The position numbers and the translations under genes were made by a program. Source: Mesorhizobium jarvisii (GTDB taxonomy: Bacteria > Pseudomonadota > Alphaproteobacteria > Rhizobiales > Rhizobiaceae). From it: a stretch of DNA of 64,000 nt. The notes under the pieces were generated by a model. That model saw only the letters and a list, made by a program, of their open reading frames with translations. It was not told where the DNA came from and searched no databases. The stretch is from positions 1 to 64,000 of the forward strand of contig NZ_QZXA01000009.1 of NCBI RefSeq assembly GCF_003601985.1. The letters run 5' to 3'. Positions 36,882 to 45,200 of this stretch are shown piece by piece; the stretch's first letter is position 1; every line of letters begins with the position of its first letter.

Positions 36882-39023
36882 ATGACCATTATTTCCGCCG
36901 TCATCGCCTGCGGCTTGCTTTCTGTCCTATACGCTATCTGGGCGACACGTTCGGTCCTTGCGTCCGACCAGGGCAACGCACGCATGCAGGAAATCTCCGC
37001 CGCCATCCGCGAAGGCGCGCAAGCCTATCTGGCGCGCCAGTACACCACCATCGCCATCGTTGGCGTGGTCGTGCTCTTGCTCGCCTGGTGGCTGCTTTCG
37101 ATCACCGCCGCGATCGGCTTCCTGATCGGCGCCGTCCTGTCGGGCGCTGCCGGCTTCATCGGCATGCATGTTTCGGTGCGTGCCAACGTGCGCACCGCAC
37201 AGGCGGCCTCCAACAGTCTGGCCGCCGGTCTCGACATCGCCTTCAAGTCGGGGGCCATCACCGGCATGCTGGTGGCGGGCCTGGCGCTGCTCGGCGTCTC
37301 GATCTACTACCTCATCCTGACTCATTTCATGGGCCTGCAGCCCAATGACCGTATCGTCATTGACTCGCTTGTCTCGCTCGGCTTCGGCGCCTCGCTGATC
37401 TCCATCTTCGCCCGTCTCGGCGGCGGCATCTTCACTAAGGGCGCCGATGTCGGCGGCGATCTCGTCGGCAAGGTCGAAGCCGGCATTCCCGAGGACGATC
37501 CGCGCAATCCGGCCACCATCGCCGACAATGTCGGCGACAATGTCGGCGACTGCGCCGGCATGGCCGCCGACCTGTTCGAGACCTATGCGGTGACGGTCGT
37601 TGCCACCATGGTTCTCGGCGCCATCTTCTTCGGTGGCACCGCCATTCTCGGCGCCGCGATGCTCTATCCGCTCGCCATATGCGGCGCCTGCATCCTGACC
37701 TCGATCGTCGGCACCTTCTTCGTCAAGCTCGGGGCCAACGGTTCGATCATGGGCGCGCTCTACAAGGGCCTGATCGTGACCGGCCTGTTGTCGATCGTCG
37801 GCCTCGGCGTCGCCACCTCGGTATGCCTTGGCTGGGGCGAGATCGGCACGGTCGCCGGCATGGTCATCACCGGCAAGAACCTTTTCATCTGCGGCCTGAT
37901 CGGGCTTGCGGTGACGGGTTTGATCGTGGTGATCACTGAATACTACACCGGCACCAACAAGCGCCCGGTCAACTCGATTGCCCAGGCGTCGGTCACCGGC
38001 CACGGCACCAACGTCATCCAGGGCCTCGCGGTCTCGCTGGAATCGACGGCGCTGCCGGCCATCGTCATCGTCGGCGGCATCATCTCGACCTACCAGCTCG
38101 CCGGCCTCTACGGCACGGCGATTGCCGTCACCACCATGCTCGGCCTCGCCGGCATGATCGTTGCGCTCGACGCTTTCGGCCCGGTCACCGACAATGCCGG
38201 CGGCATTGCCGAAATGGCCGGTCTGCCCAAGGAAGTGCGCCACTCCACCGACGCTCTCGACGCTGTCGGCAACACCACGAAGGCCGTGACCAAGGGCTAT
38301 GCCATCGGCTCGGCCGGCCTCGGCGCATTGGTGCTGTTCGCCGCCTACTCGAACGACCTGAAGTTCTTTGCCGCCAACGGCGACAAATATCCCTACTTCC
38401 AGGGCATGGGCGAGATTTCCTTCGATCTCTCCAACCCTTACGTTGTCGCCGGCCTAATCTTCGGCGGCCTGATCCCCTATCTGTTCGGCGGCATCGCCAT
38501 GACGGCCGTTGGCCGCGCGGCGGGCGCCATCGTCGAGGAGGTGCGCAAGCAGTTCCGCGAGGATCCCGGCATCATGGCCGGCACCTCCAAGCCGAACTAC
38601 GCACGAGCCGTCGACCTTCTGACCAAGGCGGCGATCCGGGAAATGATCATCCCGTCGCTGCTCCCGGTGCTGGCGCCGCTCGTCGTCTATTTCGGCGTGC
38701 TCTTGATCTCGGGGTCGAAGGCCTCGGCCTTTGCCGCCCTCGGCGCCTCGCTGCTCGGCGTCATCGTCAACGGCCTGTTCGTCGCCATCTCGATGACTTC
38801 GGGCGGTGGCGCCTGGGACAACGCGAAAAAGTCGTTCGAGGACGGCTTTGTCGACAAGGACGGCGTCAAGCATCTCAAGGGTTCCGAAGCGCACAAGGCT
38901 TCGGTGACCGGCGATACGGTCGGTGACCCCTACAAGGACACCGCCGGCCCCGCGGTCAACCCGGCGATCAAGATCACCAACATCGTCGCGCTCCTGCTTC
39001 TGGCCGTGCTCGCGCACGGCTGA
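36882..39023 (+). CDS. hppA: K+-insensitive proton-pumping membrane pyrophosphatase
   Basis: 713 residues, about 16 helices. The pyrophosphate site is GGGIFTKGADVGGDLVGKVE and EDDPRNPATIADNVGDNVGDCAGMAADLFE in outline; the second site has DNAGGIAEMAGL. NTTKA rather than NTTAA after DALDAVGNTT marks the K+-independent class. Pumps protons using pyrophosphate at the cytoplasmic membrane or acidocalcisome-like vesicles. A perfect terminator follows. Confidence 0.96.
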   Translation: MTIISAVIACGLLSVLYAIWATRSVLASDQGNARMQEISAAIREGAQAYLARQYTTIAIVGVVVLLLAWWLLSITAAIGFLIGAVLSGAAGFIGMHVSVRANVRTAQAASNSLAAGLDIAFKSGAITGMLVAGLALLGVSIYYLILTHFMGLQPNDRIVIDSLVSLGFGASLISIFARLGGGIFTKGADVGGDLVGKVEAGIPEDDPRNPATIADNVGDNVGDCAGMAADLFETYAVTVVATMVLGAIFFGGTAILGAAMLYPLAICGACILTSIVGTFFVKLGANGSIMGALYKGLIVTGLLSIVGLGVATSVCLGWGEIGTVAGMVITGKNLFICGLIGLAVTGLIVVITEYYTGTNKRPVNSIAQASVTGHGTNVIQGLAVSLESTALPAIVIVGGIISTYQLAGLYGTAIAVTTMLGLAGMIVALDAFGPVTDNAGGIAEMAGLPKEVRHSTDALDAVGNTTKAVTKGYAIGSAGLGALVLFAAYSNDLKFFAANGDKYPYFQGMGEISFDLSNPYVVAGLIFGGLIPYLFGGIAMTAVGRAAGAIVEEVRKQFREDPGIMAGTSKPNYARAVDLLTKAAIREMIIPSLLPVLAPLVVYFGVLLISGSKASAFAALGASLLGVIVNGLFVAISMTSGGGAWDNAKKSFEDGFVDKDGVKHLKGSEAHKASVTGDTVGDPYKDTAGPAVNPAIKITNIVALLLLAVLAHG

Positions 39024-39043
39024 ACGGAGCCTGGCCGTTAGAT

Positions 39044-39077
39044 AAAACCCGCGGGGAGCGATCCCCGCGGGTTTTTT
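39044..39077 (+). terminator. Terminator after hppA
   Basis: 14-bp perfect stem AAAACCCGCGGGGA (39044-39057), GCGA tetraloop, TCCCCGCGGGTTTT (39062-39075), then more T. Very strong. Confidence 0.93.
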
Positions 39078-39182
39078 GTTTGGCCCGGATCAGGCCCATT
39101 GCTCACTTCAAACCCCAAGACCCGCTGGTTTTTGACGCCGGCTTGCCCCGTGCTGGCCGTCCTGGCTCACCTTGGCCAAACA

Positions 39183-39213
39183 AAAACCCGTGAGATCGCT
39201 CCCACGGGCTTTT
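39183..39213 (-). terminator. Terminator after bamE
   Basis: Read on the minus strand: AAAAGCCCGTGGGAGCGATC, then TCACGGG and TTTTTG. It is an inverted, diverged copy of the hppA terminator, and the resemblance extends into GTTTGGCC beyond the T-run. Confidence 0.85.
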
Positions 39214-39261
39214 GGTCGCCTGAGATGTTGCTGCCTTCCCGAGGGAAGCAGGATCTGATGA

Positions 39262-39777
39262 TCAGGGAGTGCCGCCGCCGGGGATGCCGGGCGCCAGCTT
39301 GCTGGCGCCGTTGATGATCTGGCTGAGGAAGTTCTGGTCCTTGCCGCCAGTCGGCGTGGTGCGCGAGATGAAGTCGAAGATCTTGCCATCCTTCATGCCG
39401 TAATTGGCGATCTGGGTGACGCGGCCATCGGCGCCGAAATAGACCGCCAGAACTTTCTGGTCGACGAGCCTGGGCTTATCGAAGGCGACATAGCGCTTGC
39501 GCGTCTGCGAAATGTAATAAAAGGCCTCGTTGTCGAAAGTCGCCGTGGTCGACGGCGTGCCAAGCGCCAGAAGCACCTGCTCACGGCTGGAACCGACGGG
39601 CACCGAATCGACGGCCTGCTGATCGTAGACGTAACCTTGCGTGAACGTCTCGCTCGGATTGAGGTCGCCGATCATCTTGTTGGTGTGACACGCCGAAAGC
39701 GCCGAAACGACGAGCAGCAGCGAGATTGCGCCGGCAGGCCTGGACGAGAAGGTCGACTTGAAATTCAGCGCGCGCAA
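39262..39777 (-). CDS. bamE: Outer membrane protein assembly factor BamE
   Basis: 171 residues. A lipoprotein signal with lipobox LSAC (LLLVVSALSACHTNK) and the SmpA/OmlA domain: GYVYDQQAVDSVPVGSSREQVLLALGTPSTTATFDNEAFYYIS in outline, then VLAVYFGADGRVTQIANYG. Part of the BAM complex at the outer membrane. Start is one of three TTG codons in a row (39783, 39780, 39777); GGAG at 39786-39789 best fits 39777. The ORF extends upstream but antisense to the next gene. Confidence 0.9.
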   Translation of the reverse strand: MRALNFKSTFSSRPAGAISLLLVVSALSACHTNKMIGDLNPSETFTQGYVYDQQAVDSVPVGSSREQVLLALGTPSTTATFDNEAFYYISQTRKRYVAFDKPRLVDQKVLAVYFGADGRVTQIANYGMKDGKIFDFISRTTPTGGKDQNFLSQIINGASKLAPGIPGGGTP

Positions 39778-39892
39778 CAACAATTCTCCATTATATCGCC
39801 GCAACTTGCGCTGGGCCGCAAAACCGGTAAACCAGCTTGCCTGCCGATGCAACAAGGCCAATTCAACAAACGGTCCCCGGGAGACCATCCCC

Positions 39893-40438
39893 ATGTTCCA
39901 GCGCCTTTTTGGTCGCGAACGCCACGCCAACCGCGCCATAACGGACGCGCTTTACGCACAAATCGTGGCGGCGGCGCGGCAGACTGTATTTTATTCCCAC
40001 TGGAATGTGCCGGACACACCGCTCGGCCGTTTCGAGATGCTTTCGCTGCATATGTTCCTGTTCCAGCATCGCTTGCGTGGCGAGGGCGGCGTGGCGCAGG
40101 AGATCGCCCAGGTGCTGATCGACGAGTTCTTTCTCGACGTCGATCATTCGCTGCGGGAACTCGGCATTGGCGATGTCGGCGTGCCCAAGCGCATGAAGAA
40201 ACTGGCGAAGATGTTCTATGGCCGCACCGCCGCCTATGATGATGCGCTGGAAAGAAGCGATCGTGACGGGCTGACCGCGGCGCTTGCCCGCAATGTCCGG
40301 CCCGATACCGGTCCATGGCCGGAGGCGTCGCAACTGGCCGACTATGTCGCCGACGCCTGCCGGCAACTGGCCGCGCAGCCGTCGCAATCGATCGTTTCCG
40401 GCACGGCGGTGTTTCCGCTCGCCAAGGGAGGTGCTTGA
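39893..40438 (+). CDS. Ubiquinol-cytochrome c chaperone family protein (CBP3/UQCC1-like)
   Basis: 181 residues. FGRERHANRAITDALYAQIVAAARQTVFY opens the domain in outline, followed by FEMLSLHMFLFQHRLRGEG and the DHSLRELGIGDVGVPKRMKKLAKMFYGR region. Homologous to the mitochondrial Cbp3 chaperone for cytochrome b; presumably assists cytochrome bc1 assembly. Its stop overlaps the DUF177 start (TGATG). Confidence 0.9.
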   Translation: MFQRLFGRERHANRAITDALYAQIVAAARQTVFYSHWNVPDTPLGRFEMLSLHMFLFQHRLRGEGGVAQEIAQVLIDEFFLDVDHSLRELGIGDVGVPKRMKKLAKMFYGRTAAYDDALERSDRDGLTAALARNVRPDTGPWPEASQLADYVADACRQLAAQPSQSIVSGTAVFPLAKGGA

Positions 40439-40986
40439 TGAAACATGCTGATCCGCCTAGCCCGGTTTCCTTTTTCGCGAATGTCGCCCGGCTGCCGCAG
40501 AAGGGCCTGCCGGTGGTGATCGAGGCCGATGCCGCCCAGCGCGCCGCGCTTGCCGAGGAGCACGGGCTGCTGTCGGTCGAAGCCTATCGCGCCGAACTCC
40601 TCGTCGCTTCCTGGAAACGCAATGGCGTCAAGGTCAGCGGCCGTGTCGAGGCCGATATCACCCAAGCCTGCATCGTCACGCTCGATCCCGTTGAAGCGCA
40701 TATCGACGAGCCAGTCGAGGCGCTGCTGCTGCCCGAGGATTCCAAGCTTGGGCGGCAGGGGTTCGAGGGCGGTGGCGAGATCCTGCTCGATGCGGATGGT
40801 CCCGACAGCCCCGAAACATTCTCCGGCGACACGATCGATGTCGGCGCTCTCGCCGAGCAGTTCTTCGGACTGGCGATCAACCCCTATCCGCGCAAGTCGG
40901 GCGCGTCGCTGGATGCCGGCGGCGAGACCGAAGCGGTGGAGAATGAATTTCAGCAAAAACTGCGATCCTTGCTGGGAAAATCCTGA
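40438..40986 (+). CDS. DUF177 (YceD) family protein
   Basis: 182 residues. YceD-like pattern: VSGRVEADITQACIVTLDPVEAHIDEPVEALLLPE in outline and DTIDVGALAEQFFGLAINPYPR near the end. Bacterial YceD is linked to 23S rRNA accumulation and usually lies before rpmF-plsX; here rpmF is absent and plsX follows directly. Coupled to the preceding chaperone gene. Confidence 0.87.
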   Translation: MKHADPPSPVSFFANVARLPQKGLPVVIEADAAQRAALAEEHGLLSVEAYRAELLVASWKRNGVKVSGRVEADITQACIVTLDPVEAHIDEPVEALLLPEDSKLGRQGFEGGGEILLDADGPDSPETFSGDTIDVGALAEQFFGLAINPYPRKSGASLDAGGETEAVENEFQQKLRSLLGKS

Positions 40987-41099
40987 AAACCTCGCCCGCG
41001 ATGGAAAAGTCGGTTGTGTGAAAACCCAAAACCGCTATTTTCGCCGAACCTTCGCGATCACTAAAGCGACCTGCCGCATAACCGTGAGATAAATACCGC

Positions 41100-42170
41100 G
41101 TGATCAGGATTTCCATCGATGCCATGGGCGGCGATCACGGACCAGCCGTGGTCATTCCGGCGCTCATGACGGTCGCGACTCGCCGTCCCGACATCCGCTT
41201 CGTCATCTACGGACGTGAGGAACTTGTGCGCCCCGAACTGGCCAAGTTCCCCAAATTGGCCGAGGTGAGCGAATTCTTCCATTGCGAGATCGCGGTCAGG
41301 ATGGACGACAAGCCCAGCCAGGCGTTGCGCCATGGGCGCTGGAAGTCGTCGATGTGGAAGGCGGTCGAAGCGGTCAAGTCGGGCGCCGCTGACGCCTGTA
41401 TCTCCGCCGGCAACACCGGCGCGCTGATGGCGATGTCGAAATTCTGCCTGCGCACCATGGCCACCATCGATCGCCCGGCGATCGCGGCATTGTGGCCGAC
41501 ATTGCGCGGCGAAAGCGTGGTTCTGGACGTCGGCGCCACCATTGGCGCCGATGCGCAACAGCTCATTGATTTTGCCATTCTCGGCACCGGCATGGCGCGC
41601 GCCGTATTCGGCATTGCTAGGCCCACCGTCGGCCTGCTCAACGTCGGCGTCGAAGAGATCAAGGGCCAGGAAGAGGTCAAGGAGGCAGGGCGCATGCTGC
41701 GCGAGGCCAACATGGCCTCGATGAACTATCATGGCTTTGTCGAAGGCGACGATATCGGCAAGGGTACGGTCGATGTTGTGGTGACGGAGGGCTTCGCCGG
41801 CAACATCGCGCTGAAGACCGCGGAGGGCACCGCTCGCCAGATCGCAGGCTATCTGCGCGCCGCGATGAGCCGCACCCTGATGGCCAAGATCGGCTATGTC
41901 TTCGCCAAGGGCGCCTTCGATCGCCTGCGCGAAAAGATGGATGTCGGCCGCTCCAATGGCGGCGTCTTCCTGGGGCTGAGCGGCATTGTCGTCAAAAGCC
42001 ATGGCGGTGCCGATTCGGACGGGTTCGCCGCGGCGATCGAGCTCGGCTATGACATGGTGCGCAACAATCTGCTCGACCGCATCGAAGCCGACCTGGACCT
42101 GTTTCATGCGCGCAACCCGCGTGCCCTGTCATCCCGGAAATCCGACGTCGTTACCGACGCGAAGGAATAG
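41100..42170 (+). CDS. plsX: Phosphate acyltransferase PlsX
   Basis: 356 residues. RISIDAMGGDHGPAVV at the start, SAGNTGALMA, and VGVEEIKGQEEVKEAGRMLR in the middle are diagnostic. Converts acyl-ACP to acyl phosphate for phospholipid synthesis at the membrane surface. GTG start. Followed after 9 bases by fabH. Confidence 0.95.
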   Translation: MIRISIDAMGGDHGPAVVIPALMTVATRRPDIRFVIYGREELVRPELAKFPKLAEVSEFFHCEIAVRMDDKPSQALRHGRWKSSMWKAVEAVKSGAADACISAGNTGALMAMSKFCLRTMATIDRPAIAALWPTLRGESVVLDVGATIGADAQQLIDFAILGTGMARAVFGIARPTVGLLNVGVEEIKGQEEVKEAGRMLREANMASMNYHGFVEGDDIGKGTVDVVVTEGFAGNIALKTAEGTARQIAGYLRAAMSRTLMAKIGYVFAKGAFDRLREKMDVGRSNGGVFLGLSGIVVKSHGGADSDGFAAAIELGYDMVRNNLLDRIEADLDLFHARNPRALSSRKSDVVTDAKE

Positions 42171-42179
42171 GAAAGAACT

Positions 42180-43151
42180 TTGATCAGATCAGTCGTGCGC
42201 GGCACGGGCGCCGCGCTGCCCCGCCGCATCATGAAGAATGCCGATTTCGAGGGCATGGTTGAAACCTCGGACGAGTGGATCGCCCAGCGTACCGGCATCC
42301 GCCAGCGTCATATCGCGGCCGACGACGAGACGACGGCTTCCCTGGGAGAGGCCGCGGCACGTGCCGCCCTTGCCAATGCCGGGCTGACGCCTGATGACAT
42401 CGACCTGATCGTGCTGGCAACGTCGACGCCCAACAACACATTCCCGGCCACCGCGGTCGAGATCCAGAACCGGCTCGGCATGCATCACGGCTTCGCTTTC
42501 GACATGCAGGCGGTGTGTTCGGGCTTCGTCTATGCGGTGACGACAGCCGACCTCTACATCCGTGGGGGGCTCGCCAAACGTGTGCTGGTGATCGGCTCGG
42601 AAACGTTCTCACGCATCCTCGACTGGAGCGACCGCTCGACCTGCGTGCTGTTCGGCGATGGCGCAGGGGCACTTGTCCTGGAGGCGGGCGAGGGAGCTGG
42701 CACGATTGCCGACCACGGTGTCCTGGCGGCCAGCCTGCGCTCCGACGGCGTGCACAAGGACAAGCTTTTCGTCGACGGCGGACCGTCGACCACAGGAACG
42801 GTCGGTCACCTCAGGATGGAAGGCCGCGAAGTCTTCAAGCATGCGGTCGGCATGATCACCGACGTCATCGAGGCAACCTTCTCGGCCGCCGGCATATCGG
42901 CCGACGATCTCGACTGGTTCGTGCCGCACCAGGCCAATAAACGAATTATTGACGCATCTGCCAAGAAGCTCGGGATAGCAGAGCAAAAAGTGGTGGTTAC
43001 GGTCGATTTGCACGGTAACACCTCGGCGGCTTCCGTGCCGCTGGCGCTGGCGGTGGCCGTTGCCGATGGCCGCATCAAGAAGGGCGACCTCGTCCTCCTG
43101 GAAGCGATGGGTGGCGGCTTCACCTGGGGCGCCGTTCTGGTTCGCTGGTAA
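42180..43151 (+). CDS. fabH: 3-oxoacyl-ACP synthase III
   Basis: 323 residues. Catalytic Cys113 in QAVCSGFVYA, His in WFVPHQANKRIID and Asn in GNTSAASVP. Starts fatty-acid elongation from acetyl-CoA and malonyl-ACP. The start codon is TTG at 42180, supported by GGAAAG a few bases upstream and by the family's N-terminus (IRSVVRGTGAALP). Confidence 0.95.
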   Translation: MIRSVVRGTGAALPRRIMKNADFEGMVETSDEWIAQRTGIRQRHIAADDETTASLGEAAARAALANAGLTPDDIDLIVLATSTPNNTFPATAVEIQNRLGMHHGFAFDMQAVCSGFVYAVTTADLYIRGGLAKRVLVIGSETFSRILDWSDRSTCVLFGDGAGALVLEAGEGAGTIADHGVLAASLRSDGVHKDKLFVDGGPSTTGTVGHLRMEGREVFKHAVGMITDVIEATFSAAGISADDLDWFVPHQANKRIIDASAKKLGIAEQKVVVTVDLHGNTSAASVPLALAVAVADGRIKKGDLVLLEAMGGGFTWGAVLVRW

Positions 43152-43253
43152 GTGCCGAACGGCTCGGTTTCGGTCCTTGACCTTGCCGGATCAATTACTT
43201 AGGCTCTGCCGTTGTTGTGCCGATTTTACGTTTTGAACTGATGGGACGGTCGC

Positions 43254-43577
43254 ATGGGGGGAAAGACACTTACGCGTGCCGACCTGGCGGAGGCCGTCTA
43301 CCGAAAGGTCGGCCTGTCGCGCACTGAATCCGCCGAACTGGTCGAAGCCGTGCTGGACGAAATCTGCGAAGCCATTGTGCGTGGCGAGACGGTCAAGCTG
43401 TCGTCTTTCGCGACGTTCCATGTCCGCTCCAAGAACGAGCGCATCGGGCGCAATCCCAAGACCGGCGAAGAGGTGCCGATCCTGCCGCGCCGGGTGATGA
43501 CGTTCAAATCGTCCAACGTGCTGAAGAACCGCATCTTGCGCTCTCACCAGAACAGCAAGGCAAAGGGCGGCAAATAG
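43254..43577 (+). CDS. ihfA: Integration host factor subunit alpha
   Basis: 107 residues, DNA-bending HU/IHF fold. LTRADLAEAVYRKVGLSRTESAELVEAVLDEI in outline at the N-terminus and GRNPKTGEEVPILPRRVMTFKSS in the arm. The fabH-ihfA-merR order is the usual alphaproteobacterial one and supports IHF-alpha over HU. Confidence 0.94.
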   Translation: MGGKTLTRADLAEAVYRKVGLSRTESAELVEAVLDEICEAIVRGETVKLSSFATFHVRSKNERIGRNPKTGEEVPILPRRVMTFKSSNVLKNRILRSHQNSKAKGGK

Positions 43578-43697
43578 CCTTCATTGTACGGTTGAAAACC
43601 TGCCCCGCGATCACGCCGGGCTTGAATATTGCTTCACAAACCGCTGAAATAAGGCCCGATTCGGCAGCATGGCCGGATTGGTGTTCCGCGTATGATC

Positions 43698-43717
43698 CAT
43701 TCCGCGCAAACGGAATG
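43698..43717. promoter_or_regulatory. Inverted repeat upstream of the MerR gene
   Basis: CATTCCG-CGCAAA-CGGAATG, a perfect 7-6-7 inverted repeat in the ihfA-merR gap, 72 bases before the start. Candidate operator. A second small palindrome TCACGCT/AGCGTGA (43762-43777) partly overlaps the Shine-Dalgarno. Confidence 0.4.
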
Positions 43718-43788
43718 AGCTTCTCTTTGTTGAGCCTGATCTCGCTGAAGACCGTTCCGGATCACGCTCCAGCGTGAGGATTTCGCCC

Positions 43789-44328
43789 ATGGACAAGAGC
43801 CCTGACGCCTTCCGTACCATCAGCGAGGTCGCCGAAGATCTCGACCTGCCACAGCATGTGCTGCGCTTCTGGGAGACACGCTTCAACCAGATCAAGCCGA
43901 TGAAGCGCGGCGGCGGCCGTCGCTATTACCGGCCGCAGGATGTCGAACTGATCAAGGGCATCCGCCACATGCTCTACGACCAAGGCTACACCATCAAGGG
44001 CGTGCAGAAGCTGCTGCGCGAGAACGGCAATCATTTCCTGGTTGCAATCGGCAATGGGGACATGGCCGCCGTCGAGGCGATCTCGCAACGAAAGCAGGCC
44101 GATCAGGTGCCTCTGACGCCGGCGGCACAGCCGCGCGGCGGCGATGACGAGCTGGTAGGTCAGCCAAGGGTCAAGCCGAGCCGCCGCTTTTTCGGCCTGG
44201 GCAAGAGCGATGAGGAAGGCCCGGTTCAGCCGGACTCGTCGAAACTCTCGCGCGACAATCGCGCGCTGCTGCAGGAAGCGCTGTTCGACCTCCTGGAATG
44301 CAAGCGCCTGCTTGACCAGGTGCGCTGA
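43789..44328 (+). CDS. MerR family transcriptional regulator
   Basis: 179 residues. N-terminal MerR winged helix: FRTISEVAEDLDLPQHVLRFWETRF and RRYYRPQDVELIKGIRHMLYDQGYTIKGVQKLL in outline. The rest is polar and lacks metal-binding cysteines, so this is the conserved housekeeping MerR found after ihfA in alphaproteobacteria, of unknown target. ATG 43789 has AGGA 8 bases upstream; the GTG at 43774 is less likely. Confidence 0.88.
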   Translation: MDKSPDAFRTISEVAEDLDLPQHVLRFWETRFNQIKPMKRGGGRRYYRPQDVELIKGIRHMLYDQGYTIKGVQKLLRENGNHFLVAIGNGDMAAVEAISQRKQADQVPLTPAAQPRGGDDELVGQPRVKPSRRFFGLGKSDEEGPVQPDSSKLSRDNRALLQEALFDLLECKRLLDQVR

Positions 44329-44387
44329 CATCAGCGCGAAGCGCATTGAAGCCTCGATACCGGAACCCGCCTCGGGGTGAGGCGTTA

Positions 44388-44447
44388 CGTTTCCTTCTGC
44401 AAGACGTCGTTCAGCAAGACGACGTCGCATGGCAAGACAAGGAAACG
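44388..44447 (+). promoter_or_regulatory. Nested inverted repeat sequestering a Shine-Dalgarno
   Basis: Outer arms CGTTTCCTT (44388-44396) and AAGGAAACG (44439-44447), perfect 9 bp. Inner arms GACGTCGT (44403-44410) and ACGACGTC (44419-44426), perfect 8 bp with 8-base loop. The right outer arm contains the AAGGAAA Shine-Dalgarno of the gene at 44449. Folding in RNA would hide the ribosome binding site. Confidence 0.65.
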
Positions 44448-44448
44448 C

Positions 44449-44754
44449 ATGATGGCATCTTTTTCGACCCTTTCGGACATCGACCTCGAAAAGCAGGTCG
44501 CGGCCCTCTCGAGGGAACTCGCGGCGTTGCGCAAGGCGGTGTCAAAGCGGGGTGGCGCCTACTATGAAGATGGCCGCGATGCCGCTTTCGACACGTATTC
44601 GGATCTCGCGGGACGCCTGCGCGATGCGATGCCGGCAATCCGCAAACAGGGCAGGGTGGTCGAGAAATCGGCTCGTGACCATCCGGCTGCGGCCGCCGCG
44701 GTTGGGCTTGTGGTGCTCGGTCTGGTCGCCAGCCTGCTGTTCAGCCGGCGCTAA
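44449..44754 (+). CDS. DUF883/ElaB-YqjD-like membrane-anchored protein
   Basis: 101 residues. An amphipathic N-terminal helix (SDIDLEKQVAALSRELAALRK), a middle helix, and a C-terminal membrane anchor AAAAAVGLVVLGLVASLLFSRR. This is the layout of ElaB/YqjD/DUF883 proteins, which bind ribosomes at the inner membrane in stationary phase in E. coli. Sequence identity to that family is not obvious, so the link is structural. The start is ATG 44449 (or 44452) after AAGGAAA, which is inside a possible RNA structure. Confidence 0.75.
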   Translation: MMASFSTLSDIDLEKQVAALSRELAALRKAVSKRGGAYYEDGRDAAFDTYSDLAGRLRDAMPAIRKQGRVVEKSARDHPAAAAAVGLVVLGLVASLLFSRR

Positions 44755-44794
44755 GGGGCGCTCTCGGTCATAAGACAAGGAATTCAAACAAGAA

Positions 44795-44828
44795 AATGGC
44801 GGCGGGCCTTGGAGGGTGAGCCGCCATT
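44795..44828 (-). terminator. Terminator-like hairpin after the gene at 45124
   Basis: AATGGCGGC (44795-44803) and GCCGCCATT (44820-44828) form a 9-bp stem with a 16-base loop. On the minus strand it is followed by TTCTTGTTTG. It could act for both converging genes. Confidence 0.55.
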
Positions 44829-44845
44829 CTCTTCGCTGTCAGTGG

Positions 44846-45124
44846 TTACTTCGCGAGCTTGATCTTGGCCTGGGGCGAAACCTGCGCGGTCTGGCTGCAT
44901 TTGCCATAGACCGTGCCATTCTTATCGGTGGCGTCGGTATAGGTGCCCTTGCACTCGATCGAGAGCACCAGACAGTGGCCGGCGCCCTTGCAAACCGCGC
45001 CGCCGTCGCCGGTGGGGTGCGTGCCGTTGGCGAAAGCCGGATTCGTCATCGACATCGAGCCGATTGCCGAAATGGCGATGGCGGCAGCGAGCGAGAGGCG
45101 CTTGAAGCTCGAGATGTTGGTCAT
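44846..45124 (-). CDS. Small exported Cys-containing protein (DUF2282-like)
   Basis: 92 residues. Signal region MTNISSFKRLSLAAAIAISA with cleavage near AFA, then a mature part GTHPTGDGGAVCKGAGHCLVLSIECKGTYTDATDK with four cysteines. Layout and cysteine count recall small DUF2282-type secreted proteins; not a firm match. GGAAATGCAGAA precedes ATG 45124. Two 30-bp tandem repeats lie in the leader. Confidence 0.7.
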   Translation of the reverse strand: MTNISSFKRLSLAAAIAISAIGSMSMTNPAFANGTHPTGDGGAVCKGAGHCLVLSIECKGTYTDATDKNGTVYGKCSQTAQVSPQAKIKLAK

Positions 45125-45140
45125 TTCTGCATTTCCTTCC

Positions 45141-45200
45141 GTTTGATTGGGGATCGCCTTTCCGGCGTCCGTCTGGTTGGGGATCGCCTTGCCGGCGTCC
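45141..45200. repeat. Two tandem 30-bp repeats
   Basis: Units 45141-45170 and 45171-45200 share the second two-thirds (GGGGATCGCCTTKCCGGCGTCC) and differ at three positions or so. In the upstream leader of the small exported gene. In one minus frame they read DAGKAIPNQT twice, but the true start is downstream of them. Confidence 0.85.
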
